Below the pieces are notes generated by a model, which was given only the letters and a program-made list of their open reading frames with translations, made no database searches and was not told where the DNA came from. A stretch of 61,323 nt of DNA from JAAYZX01 sp040770645 (GTDB taxonomy: Bacteria; Actinomycetota; Thermoleophilia; RBG-16-64-13). The position numbers were made by a program, and so were the translations under genes. The stretch is taken from the NCBI GenBank assembly GCA_040770645.1, contig JAXGIS010000012.1, positions 1 through 61,323 of the forward strand. The letters are read 5' to 3'. How positions within the stretch are numbered: position 1 is the stretch's first letter; each line of letters starts with the position of its first letter. Shown one piece after another: positions 7,941 through 16,440 of this stretch.

Positions 7941-8737
7941 CAGCCGTCACACAGGAGCAAGTTCAGCCCGGGTCCGCGGTACACAACCACCGGTCCCCAA
8001 GGAGAGACATCCCGGCGGCCGGGAACCGCGCCGGCCGCCACCTCCTCGAAGAAGTCGGCAGCCGCCATCAACTCCTTACCGGACAGCGGCGTAGGCCCGT
8101 GACCGGGGAGGACAAGGCGCACTTCGGCCGCCAGACCGCTCAGCCTCCGCGCCGTCTCTCGGTAGGCGAAGAAATCGGAGCCCGGCAAGCAGGCGAAAAT
8201 GTTGCCCTGGTAGACGACGTCGCCCACAAACAGTAACCCGTGCTCCTGATCGAGAAGCGAAATGCTCCCTGGGGAATGACCGGGCGTATGCAACACAATC
8301 AGCCGCCGGTCTCCCAAATCCACAATGTCCCCCTCTTCAAGCCTCCGCACTACCGGAACCCCGGCGATGGAGAAATCGGAGGCATTGAATCCAGGGGGCG
8401 CAGGAGCCAGGAATGATTTGGGATCGGCGACAACGCCCAACTCGTCATGCGGGACTCCTCGCTCGATCTGCTCGGCCTCCGCCCCATGAGCGGCCACACC
8501 GTCGAACAGCGCGTTGCCACCCATGTGGTCATAGTGGGCATGCGTGTTGATCACCTGCAGCGGCAGGTCCACCAACTCGTGAACCGCGGCCCTCACGTCC
8601 CCTATGCCGAGCCCGGTGTCTACCAGGAGCGCGGCCGTGCTACCTGCGACCACATACGAGTTCACCGAATCGGCGTGGGGCTCCGTCAGTACCCACAGGC
8701 CGGGCTCAATTCGCTCCACCTCGAACCACTCAGTCAT
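7940..8737 (-). CDS. Metallo-beta-lactamase-fold hydrolase
   Basis: 265 residues with the MBL zinc motif THAHYDHMGG (His66, His68, Asp70, His71). LHTPGHSPGSISL supplies the next histidine, FVGDVVY the bridging Asp, and LPGHGP the last histidine, so the dinuclear site is complete. It belongs to the broad glyoxalase-II-like hydrolase group; the substrate cannot be read from sequence. It is first in a coupled pair with carbamate kinase, whose start codon overlaps its stop. Confidence 0.85.
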   Translation of the reverse strand: MTEWFEVERIEPGLWVLTEPHADSVNSYVVAGSTAALLVDTGLGIGDVRAAVHELVDLPLQVINTHAHYDHMGGNALFDGVAAHGAEAEQIERGVPHDELGVVADPKSFLAPAPPGFNASDFSIAGVPVVRRLEEGDIVDLGDRRLIVLHTPGHSPGSISLLDQEHGLLFVGDVVYQGNIFACLPGSDFFAYRETARRLSGLAAEVRLVLPGHGPTPLSGKELMAAADFFEEVAAGAVPGRRDVSPWGPVVVYRGPGLNLLLCDG

Positions 8738-8749
8738 ATCCGGCCTTCT

Positions 8750-9157
8750 TCAGTATTCCAACGCCCGCGGTAGCTCCTTGGCTTGAGCCACCCAATCCGC
8801 TATCTGCGCTTCTGTGGGAAGTCGACCGGCCAGATCGGATGCAGCGTTCACCTCAACCAGTTTGGCGCGGAGATTATCCGGACGCCTGGACGCCAGTTCT
8901 TTTACAGTGTCGACTCCCGCCTCTTCCAGCAGGTTTGAGAAAACAGCGCCAATTCCGGTGATCCTCGCCAAATCGGCCCGGTTGGCCAACTCCAGAACCA
9001 ACTTGACACCCACACCCAGCGTTGCAGCCAATTCTTTTCTGGCTCTCGGCGTAGTGGATCTGGCCAACAAATCATCAGACGAGAAGACCTCGTGCCCTTT
9101 GAGCATTTCCGCCAACTCCGAGGTCACACCTCGGATTTCTCTGACCGGCAGACCCAT
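8750..9157 (-). CDS. DUF4332 helix-hairpin-helix protein
   Basis: The ATG at 9157 is used because GGGGAG stands upstream; the frame is open to 9301 without other support. 135 residues. LARITGIGAVFSNLLEEAG and the earlier LLARSTTPRARKELA form paired helix-hairpin-helix units seen in DUF4332 proteins, which bind DNA non-specifically in other contexts. The C-terminus (LPTEAQIADWVAQAKEL) is a typical family ending. It lies 12 bp upstream of the MBL/arcC pair on the same strand and may be co-transcribed. Function unknown. Confidence 0.75.
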   Translation of the reverse strand: MGLPVREIRGVTSELAEMLKGHEVFSSDDLLARSTTPRARKELAATLGVGVKLVLELANRADLARITGIGAVFSNLLEEAGVDTVKELASRRPDNLRAKLVEVNAASDLAGRLPTEAQIADWVAQAKELPRALEY

Positions 9158-9322
9158 GATGTGCTCCCCTTTCTCGTAGGCCCCACTCCCGCGACCGCGC
9201 ATCATGACTTCACATCTTGCCATTTTGTAGCCGGTCGTAAACCAATGCCGCAGCCGAGGCCCAGAAAGACTCTTCGCACAACTCCGCTGCGACCGGAGCA
9301 CATCGCTTGCGTTGGCAGGCTT

Positions 9323-10153
9323 CTAGTTGGTGAGCCCGAGAAGACGGGCGCCGTTCTCCCACAACACCTTGCGGGCAGCATCGGCCCCCAGCACTTCCAC
9401 CACCGCGGCCACGTTGTCGCTCACCGAGGGCACACCGGGAAAGTCGGTCCCGAACACCATCTTATCCACCAACTCCCGCCAGCGGGGGAAATAGACGGGC
9501 AGATTGCGGGGCGGCAGCCCCGACAGCTCCAAATACACGTTGGGGTGCAGGGTCGCCAACAACGCCGCCTCTTCATACCAGACCCCACGGCCGGAGTGCG
9601 CCAGAAGGATGGGAAGCTCCGGGAAGGCCACCGCTACGTCGTCCAGCAGGAGCGGCTGCGCGTACTTGAGGCGGGTGCCCCGAAATCTGGACAAACCTGT
9701 GTGGAAGGTAGTCGGGAGACGCAGCTCCTCCAGCCGAGCGTAAAGTGGGTAGAGGCGTTCTTCTGTCGGCCAGAAGTGTTGATAAGAAGGCAGAAACTTG
9801 GCGCCGGCCACCGGTCCCATCGCCAACAAGCGATCCAGACTACTGACGAGGTCACCTTCGAGCCAGGGATTCAGCGATACAAAAGCGTGCAACCCCTCAG
9901 CTCCGGCTGCAAACTCGATAACGGCTTCGCTCTTCACCATGCCGCTCACGAGCGGAGCCTCTTCTGCCAACAACACCACATGATCTACGCCGTTCTGTTG
10001 GAAGAAGTCGAGAAAAGCCCGAGGTTCGCGGAGGCGCATAGTCGTGTCTATCGCGCTGGGATTGACCTCCATGGCGTACGAGAGACCTTCTTCCGTATAC
10101 GCAGAAAGAAACGGCGGGTGCACGTGAATATCCAATACCGGGTGACTCAACAT
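9323..10153 (-). CDS. Amidohydrolase-2 family metal-dependent hydrolase
   Basis: 276 residues forming a TIM-barrel amidohydrolase: DIHVHPPF near the N-terminus (metal HxH), FHTGLSRFRG mid-protein, LLAHSGRGVWYEEAALLA (metal His), and FGTDFPGVPS (catalytic Asp). This is the aminocarboxymuconate-semialdehyde-decarboxylase-like branch, which includes decarboxylases and hydrolases. Substrate not evident. It is divergent from the DtxR-FeoA gene, with a 220-bp spacer that shows no clear IdeR-type box. Confidence 0.8.
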   Translation of the reverse strand: MLSHPVLDIHVHPPFLSAYTEEGLSYAMEVNPSAIDTTMRLREPRAFLDFFQQNGVDHVVLLAEEAPLVSGMVKSEAVIEFAAGAEGLHAFVSLNPWLEGDLVSSLDRLLAMGPVAGAKFLPSYQHFWPTEERLYPLYARLEELRLPTTFHTGLSRFRGTRLKYAQPLLLDDVAVAFPELPILLAHSGRGVWYEEAALLATLHPNVYLELSGLPPRNLPVYFPRWRELVDKMVFGTDFPGVPSVSDNVAAVVEVLGADAARKVLWENGARLLGLTN

Positions 10154-10374
10154 GAGTTGACCGTCCTCTATTGTCTGGATGCAATGACAGGCACAAGCCT
10201 AGCGGCCAGGGCACCCGAGGGCAACCGCCGACGCCCTCGCAGTGATCGTGGGCGCCCCGGCAATGATCGCAAATCCCCGGCATCACGGCTCCTGCATTGC
10301 CGATAACGCCACGACAGCCTATCCTTTGCCGCTGAAGATCGAAGCAGGGCACATTACGTGAGGATAGAGACCCC

Positions 10375-11028
10375 ATGCACGTGGAAGCGGAAGATGTAAG
10401 CCGGGAAGACTGTGAGGAGGTTGTCGAAGCCCTCTATCGACTGGAGAGTGAAGGCAAACCCGCCGCCATCTCGAATCTCATGCACCTACCCGACCTCAAC
10501 GGCAGACCCGTTGCGGACATAGTCATGGAGTTGGCCCTCAACGGGCAGGTGGAGTTGTCGGGCGACACAGTCACACTGACGCCTCGTGGCCGGGAGGCCG
10601 GGCAGCGTGTCTTCACACGCCACAGGTTGGTCGAGAAGGTATTGCGGTCGCTGGGGTTGCGTGGGTCTTCCCTCCACGAGGAGGCGTGCCGCATGGAACA
10701 CTTGGTGGACGACGATGCCGTGGCCGAGGCTGCCAAGAGGCTCGACCGCTACGGCACCATGCTCCACAGTGGCGTACTCCGGCTGGCGGATGCCACACCC
10801 GGGGAGTACCGCGTGGTGTTCTTGAGCACCGGCCGCGCACAGCGGAGGCGGCTCGAAGACATGGGCATCGGCCAAGGGGCACTGGTGAGAGTGTGGCGTA
10901 AGCAGCCACAGGGACCTGTGGAGGTAGAAGCCCATGGAGCCCACGTGGCTCTGGGCCGCGGAGTGGCCGCCAAAGTATTGGTGACACCAAACCTGGATTG
11001 CCCACCGGTAGAGAACGAGGAGACGTAA
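10375..11028 (+). CDS. DtxR-family iron-dependent regulator with fused FeoA/SH3 domain
   Basis: 217 residues. N-terminal winged helix (10-80), then the DtxR metal/dimer domain with both ligand sets: His83 and Glu87 in RHRLVE, and His101, Cys105, Glu108 and His109 in HEEACRMEH. Cys rather than Asp in the primary site is the iron-type (IdeR/DtxR) pattern. The C-terminal 75 residues (RAQRRRLEDMGIGQGALVRV) form an FeoA/SH3 domain. The stop is followed one base later by feoB, so it very likely forms the iron-sensing unit of this operon and may repress it when Fe(II) is plentiful. No operator was recognised. Confidence 0.88.
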   Translation: MHVEAEDVSREDCEEVVEALYRLESEGKPAAISNLMHLPDLNGRPVADIVMELALNGQVELSGDTVTLTPRGREAGQRVFTRHRLVEKVLRSLGLRGSSLHEEACRMEHLVDDDAVAEAAKRLDRYGTMLHSGVLRLADATPGEYRVVFLSTGRAQRRRLEDMGIGQGALVRVWRKQPQGPVEVEAHGAHVALGRGVAAKVLVTPNLDCPPVENEET

Positions 11029-11029
11029 A

Positions 11030-13063
11030 GTGGCCGAGCCGCCACCGGAAACCGTACGTAGCATCCTTCCCACCGGGTTGAGAGCACAGGACGACGACGC
11101 GGAAACCATCATCGCATTGGTCGGCAACGCCAATGTGGGCAAAAGCGTGATCTTCAACGCGCTCACGGGGATGAACCAGACCATCGGCAACTGGCCGGGC
11201 AAGACGGTGGAACTGGCTCAGGGCACTTTCCTCTTCCGGGGCAAGCGGCTCCACGTGGTGGACTTACCCGGCATCTACTCGCTCTCGGCCTACTCGCAAG
11301 AAGAGCTGGTGGCACGGGACTTCCTGGCAGCCCGCGTGGCGGACGTCGTGGTCGACGTGGTGGATTCTACTATTTTGGAACGCAATCTCTACTTAGCCCT
11401 ACAACTGCGTGAGCTTCAGGTCCCACTGGTCCTGGCGCTCAACCTCACCGACATGGCCACCAGAGAGGGTCTCGAGATCGATGCGGCTGTCGTCTCCGCG
11501 GAACTGGGAGTCCCGGTCGTCAAGACCGCCGCCGCCTCCGGCAAAGGCATAGAGGAGCTGGTGGCGGTGGCCTTGACTTGCTCGGTGGGTCGTCCCCTCC
11601 CCGGGCCTCGCTACGGCCGAGAGGTGGAACAGGCCATCCTTCGCGTGGAGGAATCGCTGGCAGCCGCGATCGCGCAACCGGAAGGTGCGGCAGCCTTCCC
11701 TCCGGACCTGGAGGGAGTGCCACCACGCTTCCTGGCCATCAAACTCCTTGAGGGCGATCCGGAAATAGAGCGCCTTCTGACACCGGTGGGGGACGTGGTA
11801 GATGCAGCACAGAGCGTCGCCGGTGAACTGGAAGCGGTGCACGGTCACGAGGCGGCCGGCGTGATAGCGGCGGAGCGCTACGCGGTTGCCGGCCGAATCG
11901 CGGCGTCGGCAGTGACACACGTAGACGCGGGCACCCGCCAAGTGGGCGAACGTCTCGATTCCTTCCTGCTTCACAAGGTGGGCGGGTGGGTCGCCCTGGT
12001 GGTGGCCCTCTTCGCCATGTTCGGAGCCATCTTTATCGTGGGCGAGTGGTTCGGCGAACGACTCGACGATTTGTCCGACCTGTGGGAGGAGTGGTTCTTC
12101 TCACTGGCCCTGAGCCACGGATGGGCCGACTTCTTGTGGCGAGGACTCATACAAGGAGTGCTGGCCGGTGTTTCAGTCGCCCTGCCCTACTTAGTCCCTT
12201 TCTATCTCATCCTCTCGTTCCTGGAGAACTCGGGCTACCTGGCCCGTATGGCTTTTCTCACAGACACCATCATGCACCGCTTCGGCCTACACGGGAAAGC
12301 ATTCATCCCCATGTTCTTGGGCTACGGCTGTACTGTCCCCGCCGTGCTCGGAACACGCATCATGGAACGCGATCGAGATCGCTTGATCGCGGGCATTCTG
12401 GCGACCCTCATCCCGTGCTCCGCGCGCACCGTGGTCATTCTGGGATTGGTGGGAGTTTTCGTGGGCTTCTGGGCGGCCATCTCCCTCTATCTCATCAACT
12501 TAATCATCGTGTTCGTGGCCGGCCGCGTCCTAAACAAGTACCTCCCGGGAGACAACGTGGGCCTCATCATGGAGATGCCCAAACTGCGCACCCCCGCGTG
12601 GCGCGTATCTCTCAAGCAGACCTGGTTCCGTCTCAAAGATTTTGTGATGTTCGCCTTCCCCGTCATCGTGCTGGGCAGCCTCTTGCTGTGGGGCCTGGAC
12701 CGACTGGGTTGGCTCGATCCGGTGGCTGCGGCCCTCGCCCCTTTCACTGAGAACGTCCTTGGCCTGCCCCCGGTCACCCTGGTGGTCCTCATCTTCGGAG
12801 TGCTGCGCAAAGAACTGGCCCTCATCATGTTGGCGGCCCTCTTGGGTACGGCCGAGTTCGGCCTTGTGTTGAGCGGGCAACAGATGTTTGTCTTCGCACT
12901 GATAGTGATGTTATACATCCCTTGCGTCGCCACCATCGCGGTGCTGCGCCGCGAGTTCGGCACATGGACTGCGGTGCTGGTATCTGCAGGAGAAGTATTA
13001 CTGGCCCTGGTGCTCGGTGCCGCGGCCAACTGGATCTGGAACCTGGTGGCGACCATCGTCTGA
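11030..13063 (+). CDS. feoB: Ferrous iron transporter FeoB
   Basis: 677 residues starting at GTG 11030 with GAGGAG upstream. The N-terminal G-domain has G1 GNANVGKS (32-39), G3 DLPG and G4 NLTD. The membrane part contains the two Gate motifs, including YGCTVPAVLGTRIM and IPCSARTVVILG, and about nine helices. It imports Fe(II) across the cytoplasmic membrane. No separate FeoA or FeoC gene is present; the FeoA domain sits in the upstream regulator. The gene is intact, unlike many neighbours. Confidence 0.96.
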   Translation: MAEPPPETVRSILPTGLRAQDDDAETIIALVGNANVGKSVIFNALTGMNQTIGNWPGKTVELAQGTFLFRGKRLHVVDLPGIYSLSAYSQEELVARDFLAARVADVVVDVVDSTILERNLYLALQLRELQVPLVLALNLTDMATREGLEIDAAVVSAELGVPVVKTAAASGKGIEELVAVALTCSVGRPLPGPRYGREVEQAILRVEESLAAAIAQPEGAAAFPPDLEGVPPRFLAIKLLEGDPEIERLLTPVGDVVDAAQSVAGELEAVHGHEAAGVIAAERYAVAGRIAASAVTHVDAGTRQVGERLDSFLLHKVGGWVALVVALFAMFGAIFIVGEWFGERLDDLSDLWEEWFFSLALSHGWADFLWRGLIQGVLAGVSVALPYLVPFYLILSFLENSGYLARMAFLTDTIMHRFGLHGKAFIPMFLGYGCTVPAVLGTRIMERDRDRLIAGILATLIPCSARTVVILGLVGVFVGFWAAISLYLINLIIVFVAGRVLNKYLPGDNVGLIMEMPKLRTPAWRVSLKQTWFRLKDFVMFAFPVIVLGSLLLWGLDRLGWLDPVAAALAPFTENVLGLPPVTLVVLIFGVLRKELALIMLAALLGTAEFGLVLSGQQMFVFALIVMLYIPCVATIAVLRREFGTWTAVLVSAGEVLLALVLGAAANWIWNLVATIV

Positions 13064-13149
13064 TTCCTGCACGCCGGCCCTGCGACCGCTGCGGGCAGGC
13101 TTCAGGAGCAGGGCGAGCAAACTCGCATCTTTCGTGGTATACGGGGCAT

Positions 13150-13578
13150 ATGGTCAACATCGTGTTGGGAGTCATAGGGGCCGACTGCCACGCCGTGGGA
13201 AACAAGATCCTCGAGATCGCTTTCCGCGACGCCGGCTTCGCCGTCCACAATCTGGGTGTGATGGTGCCACAGGAGGAGTTCATCGCCGCGGCCATCGAGA
13301 CCAACGCCGAGGCACTGCTCATATCCTCCCTGTGCGGGCACGCCGAGATCGACTGCCGCGGGCTGCGCGAGCGCTGCATGGAGGCGGGCATCGGCAAAAT
13401 CCTGCTCTACTTGGGTGGCAATCTCACTGTCGGCGAATCAGACTTCGCTGAGGTGGAAGAGAAGTTCACGGCCATGGGCTTCGACCGTGTTTTCCCCCCT
13501 GGAACCATGCCCGAGGATGGCATCGATGCCCTGCATGCCGATTTGCGCAAACGAGGCTTGGAGATATCCGATGCCTGA
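13150..13578 (+). CDS. glmS: Glutamate mutase sigma subunit (B12-binding)
   Basis: 142 residues. GADCHAVGNKIL (Asp12, His14, Gly17) is the DxHxxG cobalamin motif whose His replaces dimethylbenzimidazole as lower ligand. LISSLCGHAEIDCRG and YLGGNLTVGE follow as in GlmS/MutS. Paired with GlmE it makes the adenosylcobalamin enzyme that converts L-glutamate to (2S,3S)-3-methylaspartate. The start ATG 13150 lacks a strong ribosome site. The gene lies 86 bp after feoB and opens a seven-gene operon; its last codons overlap glmL. Confidence 0.95.
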   Translation: MVNIVLGVIGADCHAVGNKILEIAFRDAGFAVHNLGVMVPQEEFIAAAIETNAEALLISSLCGHAEIDCRGLRERCMEAGIGKILLYLGGNLTVGESDFAEVEEKFTAMGFDRVFPPGTMPEDGIDALHADLRKRGLEISDA

Positions 13579-14953
13579 TCTGCTCTTGGCGGACATCGGC
13601 AGCACTTTTACCAAAGTCTGTCGAGTGGATGCCGAGAACTCGCGCCTGATCGCTACTGCCGCCTCCCCCACCACTGTGTCCACTGATGTGATGGACGGGC
13701 TTGAGCGTGCGTGTCGCGGGGTGGGGGCCGGCTTGGAGGGCAGTGACCACATGCGACTCCTGGCCTGCTCCAGTGCCGCCGGTGGATTGCGTATAGCTGC
13801 CGTGGGCTTGGTACCCAGCCTCACAGCCAAGGCGGCCGAGATGGCTGCCCTGGGCGCCGGCGCCAAAGTGGTGGGTGTCTTCCCGTTCCTACTCACGCAC
13901 GACGATATGTCCCGGCTAGAGCGTCTCGCTCCCGACCTCATACTGCTTAGTGGCGGGACCGATGGAGGAGACACCGAGCACATCGTTGCGAACGCACAAA
14001 CCCTGGCCGGTGCCTTCACCCACATCCCACTGGTGGTGGCGGGCAACCGAGCCGCGCACGACCGGCTGAGTACCATCCTGCGCGCTTGGCATGGGCCCGT
14101 GCGCATGACAGCCAACGTCATGCCGGAGCTCGGGCGTCTGGATCTCGAACCGGCACGCACTTGCATACGCGAGTTGTTTTTGGAGAGAATCGTCGTTGCA
14201 AAAGGCATGGGGCGCGTCAGGGTACGCGCCGATCTCCTCCTGCCCACACCCGATTCCGTCATGCGCTCACTGAGTGCACTGCGGGCCACTTGGGCAACAA
14301 CCTCGGGCGAAGAAGACTGCCTGCTCGTGGTGGATGTGGGAGGTGCCACCACCGACGTCTACTCTTACGGATGGGGCAGACCGGCCTCGCCCGACATCGT
14401 CTACCGAGGCCTTCCCGAACCTCTAGAAAAACGCACCGTGGAGGCTGATCTGGGAGTGAGATACACGTTGGCTAGTCTCGTCGAGCAGATGGACAGCGAG
14501 GCCGTCGCCCGCGATGGAGGCCTGACGACCGCGCAGTTGGAGCAGTGGGTATCGACCGCTACGGGGGACACAGCCCGCCTGCCCGCATCCCCTGTTGAAC
14601 AGGCCGCCGACACCGTTCTGGCTCAAGCGGCCTGCCATCTGGCCGTAACACGACACTGCGGGAATCTCGAGGAGGTGTGGACGCCGCAGGGCCGTGTTCT
14701 GATCCAACAAGGCAAGGATCTAACCGAAGCTGCCATCGTGGCCGGGACGGGAGGGCCGGCCGCTCACGACACGCCTCCTGGGGCCGTTCCCAGGGCGGCC
14801 GTACGCCGTCCGGGGGATGCCGGCCTCCTGCCGCGCCATCCCCGTATCGTGATCGACCGCGGGTACATTCTGTGGGCTTTGGGCTTGTTGGTTGCGGCCG
14901 ACCTCCCTGGCTGCGCCACCGCACTGGCCGCCAACCACTTGGTGCACGCATGA
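13571..14953 (+). CDS. glmL: GlmL/MutL, ASKHA-fold reactivating ATPase for glutamate mutase
   Basis: 460 residues, ATG 13571 inside the end of glmS. ADIGSTFTKVCRVD at the start is the phosphate-1 loop of the actin/Hsp70/sugar-kinase fold, LILLSGGTDGGD is family-specific, and VVDVGGATTDVYSYG is the phosphate-2 loop. MutL proteins are encoded between the two mutase subunits in most methylaspartate operons and are thought to exchange inactivated cobalamin. The stop overlaps the glmE start (ATGA). Confidence 0.93.
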   Translation: MPDLLLADIGSTFTKVCRVDAENSRLIATAASPTTVSTDVMDGLERACRGVGAGLEGSDHMRLLACSSAAGGLRIAAVGLVPSLTAKAAEMAALGAGAKVVGVFPFLLTHDDMSRLERLAPDLILLSGGTDGGDTEHIVANAQTLAGAFTHIPLVVAGNRAAHDRLSTILRAWHGPVRMTANVMPELGRLDLEPARTCIRELFLERIVVAKGMGRVRVRADLLLPTPDSVMRSLSALRATWATTSGEEDCLLVVDVGGATTDVYSYGWGRPASPDIVYRGLPEPLEKRTVEADLGVRYTLASLVEQMDSEAVARDGGLTTAQLEQWVSTATGDTARLPASPVEQAADTVLAQAACHLAVTRHCGNLEEVWTPQGRVLIQQGKDLTEAAIVAGTGGPAAHDTPPGAVPRAAVRRPGDAGLLPRHPRIVIDRGYILWALGLLVAADLPGCATALAANHLVHA

Positions 14954-16440
14954 GCGCCTTGACCAACGTCCGCTGGCCGTCGGCGCGGCTGCTTGCGTCC
15001 CGTCCCGATGTGCTGGCCGGATGGGAGACCGGCCGCCAAGCGGAGGACCTGGAGGAAGCCATCGCCTACCAGGCCACCATACCCGAGTCCAAACGCTTCA
15101 GCACCGCTCTACGCTTGGCCGACCCGGCCGGGGAGACGCTGGTGCAACCCCGCGCGGGGGTATGCTTGGTCAAAGAGCACATCGATTTGCTGCAGGCGCT
15201 CGAACGTGACGGACAGGCCGATCTCCTCCCCACCACCATTGACAGCTACACGCGCCACAACCGCTACGCCGAGGCGCAGGCCGGAATTGAGGAGAGCGCT
15301 CACAGCGGTCATTCGCATCTGAACGGTTTCCCGGCCGTGAATCTGGGTGTACACGCATGCCGCATGGTCACGGAAGCCGTGGAGAAACCCATTGAAGTCC
15401 GCCACGGCACACCGGATGCGCGTCTGCTGGCCGAGATCACACTCGCCGGTGGCTTCACGGCCTTCGAGGGCGGCGGTATCTCTTACAACATCCCCTATGC
15501 CAAGAGCGTCCCGCTCGAACGCAGCCTGCTTCACTGGCAATACATAGATCGCCTGGTGGGCTTCTACGCCGAACGAGGGATCGAGATCAACCGCGAACCC
15601 TTCGGACCCCTGACCGGAACCATGGTCCCACCGTGCATCTCGAACGCCGTAGCCATCATTGAAGCTCTGCTGGCGGCGGAACAGGGTGTAACCAGTATCA
15701 CCGTGGGCTACGGGCAGTGTGGCAACCTGTACCAAGATGTGGCGGCGTTGTGTTCCCTGCGACGCCTGTGCCGGGAACGGCTCGAACGGGCCGGCTACGG
15801 CCGTGTACACCTCTCCACCGTGTTCCACCAGTGGATGGGAGGATTTCCGCAAGACGAAGCCCAGGCGTTCGGCGTGATCTCCTGGGGCACTGTGGCTGCC
15901 GCCTTCTCTGGTGCCACCAAGGTCATCTCCAAATCACCACAGGAGGCGTTGGGCGTTCCCACAGCCGACGCCAACATCCGCGGTCTACGCTGCACACGCC
16001 AAGTGCTCAGCATGTTCAAGGAACAGCAGCCGCTGGCCACCCTGGAGATCGATCGTGAAGACGAGCTCATCACACGTGAGACCAGGGAGTTGCTCGACGC
16101 AGTTGAGCGCTTGGGAGCGGGAGATCTGGCCGTGGGGACGGTCAGAGCGTTCCAAGCAGGAGCTCTGGACGTGCCGTTCGCACCCAGCCATGAAGCACGA
16201 GGCGCCGTGATCCCCGTTCGCGACCTACACGGAGCCATTCGCATTCTGGAGTTTGGGAACTTGGCGCTGGACGGCGAGATCAAAGCCATGCACCGAGCGT
16301 TCCTGGAAGAACGAGCCCAGGCGGAGGGGAGGGCGGTTACCTTCCAGATGGTCACCGATGACATCTACGCCGTGAGCAAGGGCCGCCTGGTTGGGAAACC
16401 GCGCGGCCGCGGGCCCGTCAGGAGCGGAGGCCGGCCTTGA
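14950..16440 (+). CDS. glmE: Glutamate mutase epsilon (catalytic) subunit
   Basis: 496 residues, close to the 480-485 of clostridial GlmE. The TIM barrel carries LVQPRAGVCLVKEHI, VNLGVHACRMVTEA (an Arg of the glutamate clamp), TLAGGFTAFEGGGISYNIPY and STVFHQWMGGFPQD, all conserved. It holds substrate and adenosylcobalamin with GlmS and performs the carbon-skeleton rearrangement of glutamate. ATG 14950 overlaps the glmL stop. The C-terminal 12 residues are Arg/Gly-rich and extend beyond the usual end. The next gene starts inside its last codon. Confidence 0.95.
   Translation: MSALTNVRWPSARLLASRPDVLAGWETGRQAEDLEEAIAYQATIPESKRFSTALRLADPAGETLVQPRAGVCLVKEHIDLLQALERDGQADLLPTTIDSYTRHNRYAEAQAGIEESAHSGHSHLNGFPAVNLGVHACRMVTEAVEKPIEVRHGTPDARLLAEITLAGGFTAFEGGGISYNIPYAKSVPLERSLLHWQYIDRLVGFYAERGIEINREPFGPLTGTMVPPCISNAVAIIEALLAAEQGVTSITVGYGQCGNLYQDVAALCSLRRLCRERLERAGYGRVHLSTVFHQWMGGFPQDEAQAFGVISWGTVAAAFSGATKVISKSPQEALGVPTADANIRGLRCTRQVLSMFKEQQPLATLEIDREDELITRETRELLDAVERLGAGDLAVGTVRAFQAGALDVPFAPSHEARGAVIPVRDLHGAIRILEFGNLALDGEIKAMHRAFLEERAQAEGRAVTFQMVTDDIYAVSKGRLVGKPRGRGPVRSGGRP

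Noticed and set aside
10154..10374. IdeR/DtxR operator between amidohydrolase and regulator genes
   Set aside because: Searched for a TTAGG-type dyad; only a lone AGCCTAG is present, which is not enough to call a site.
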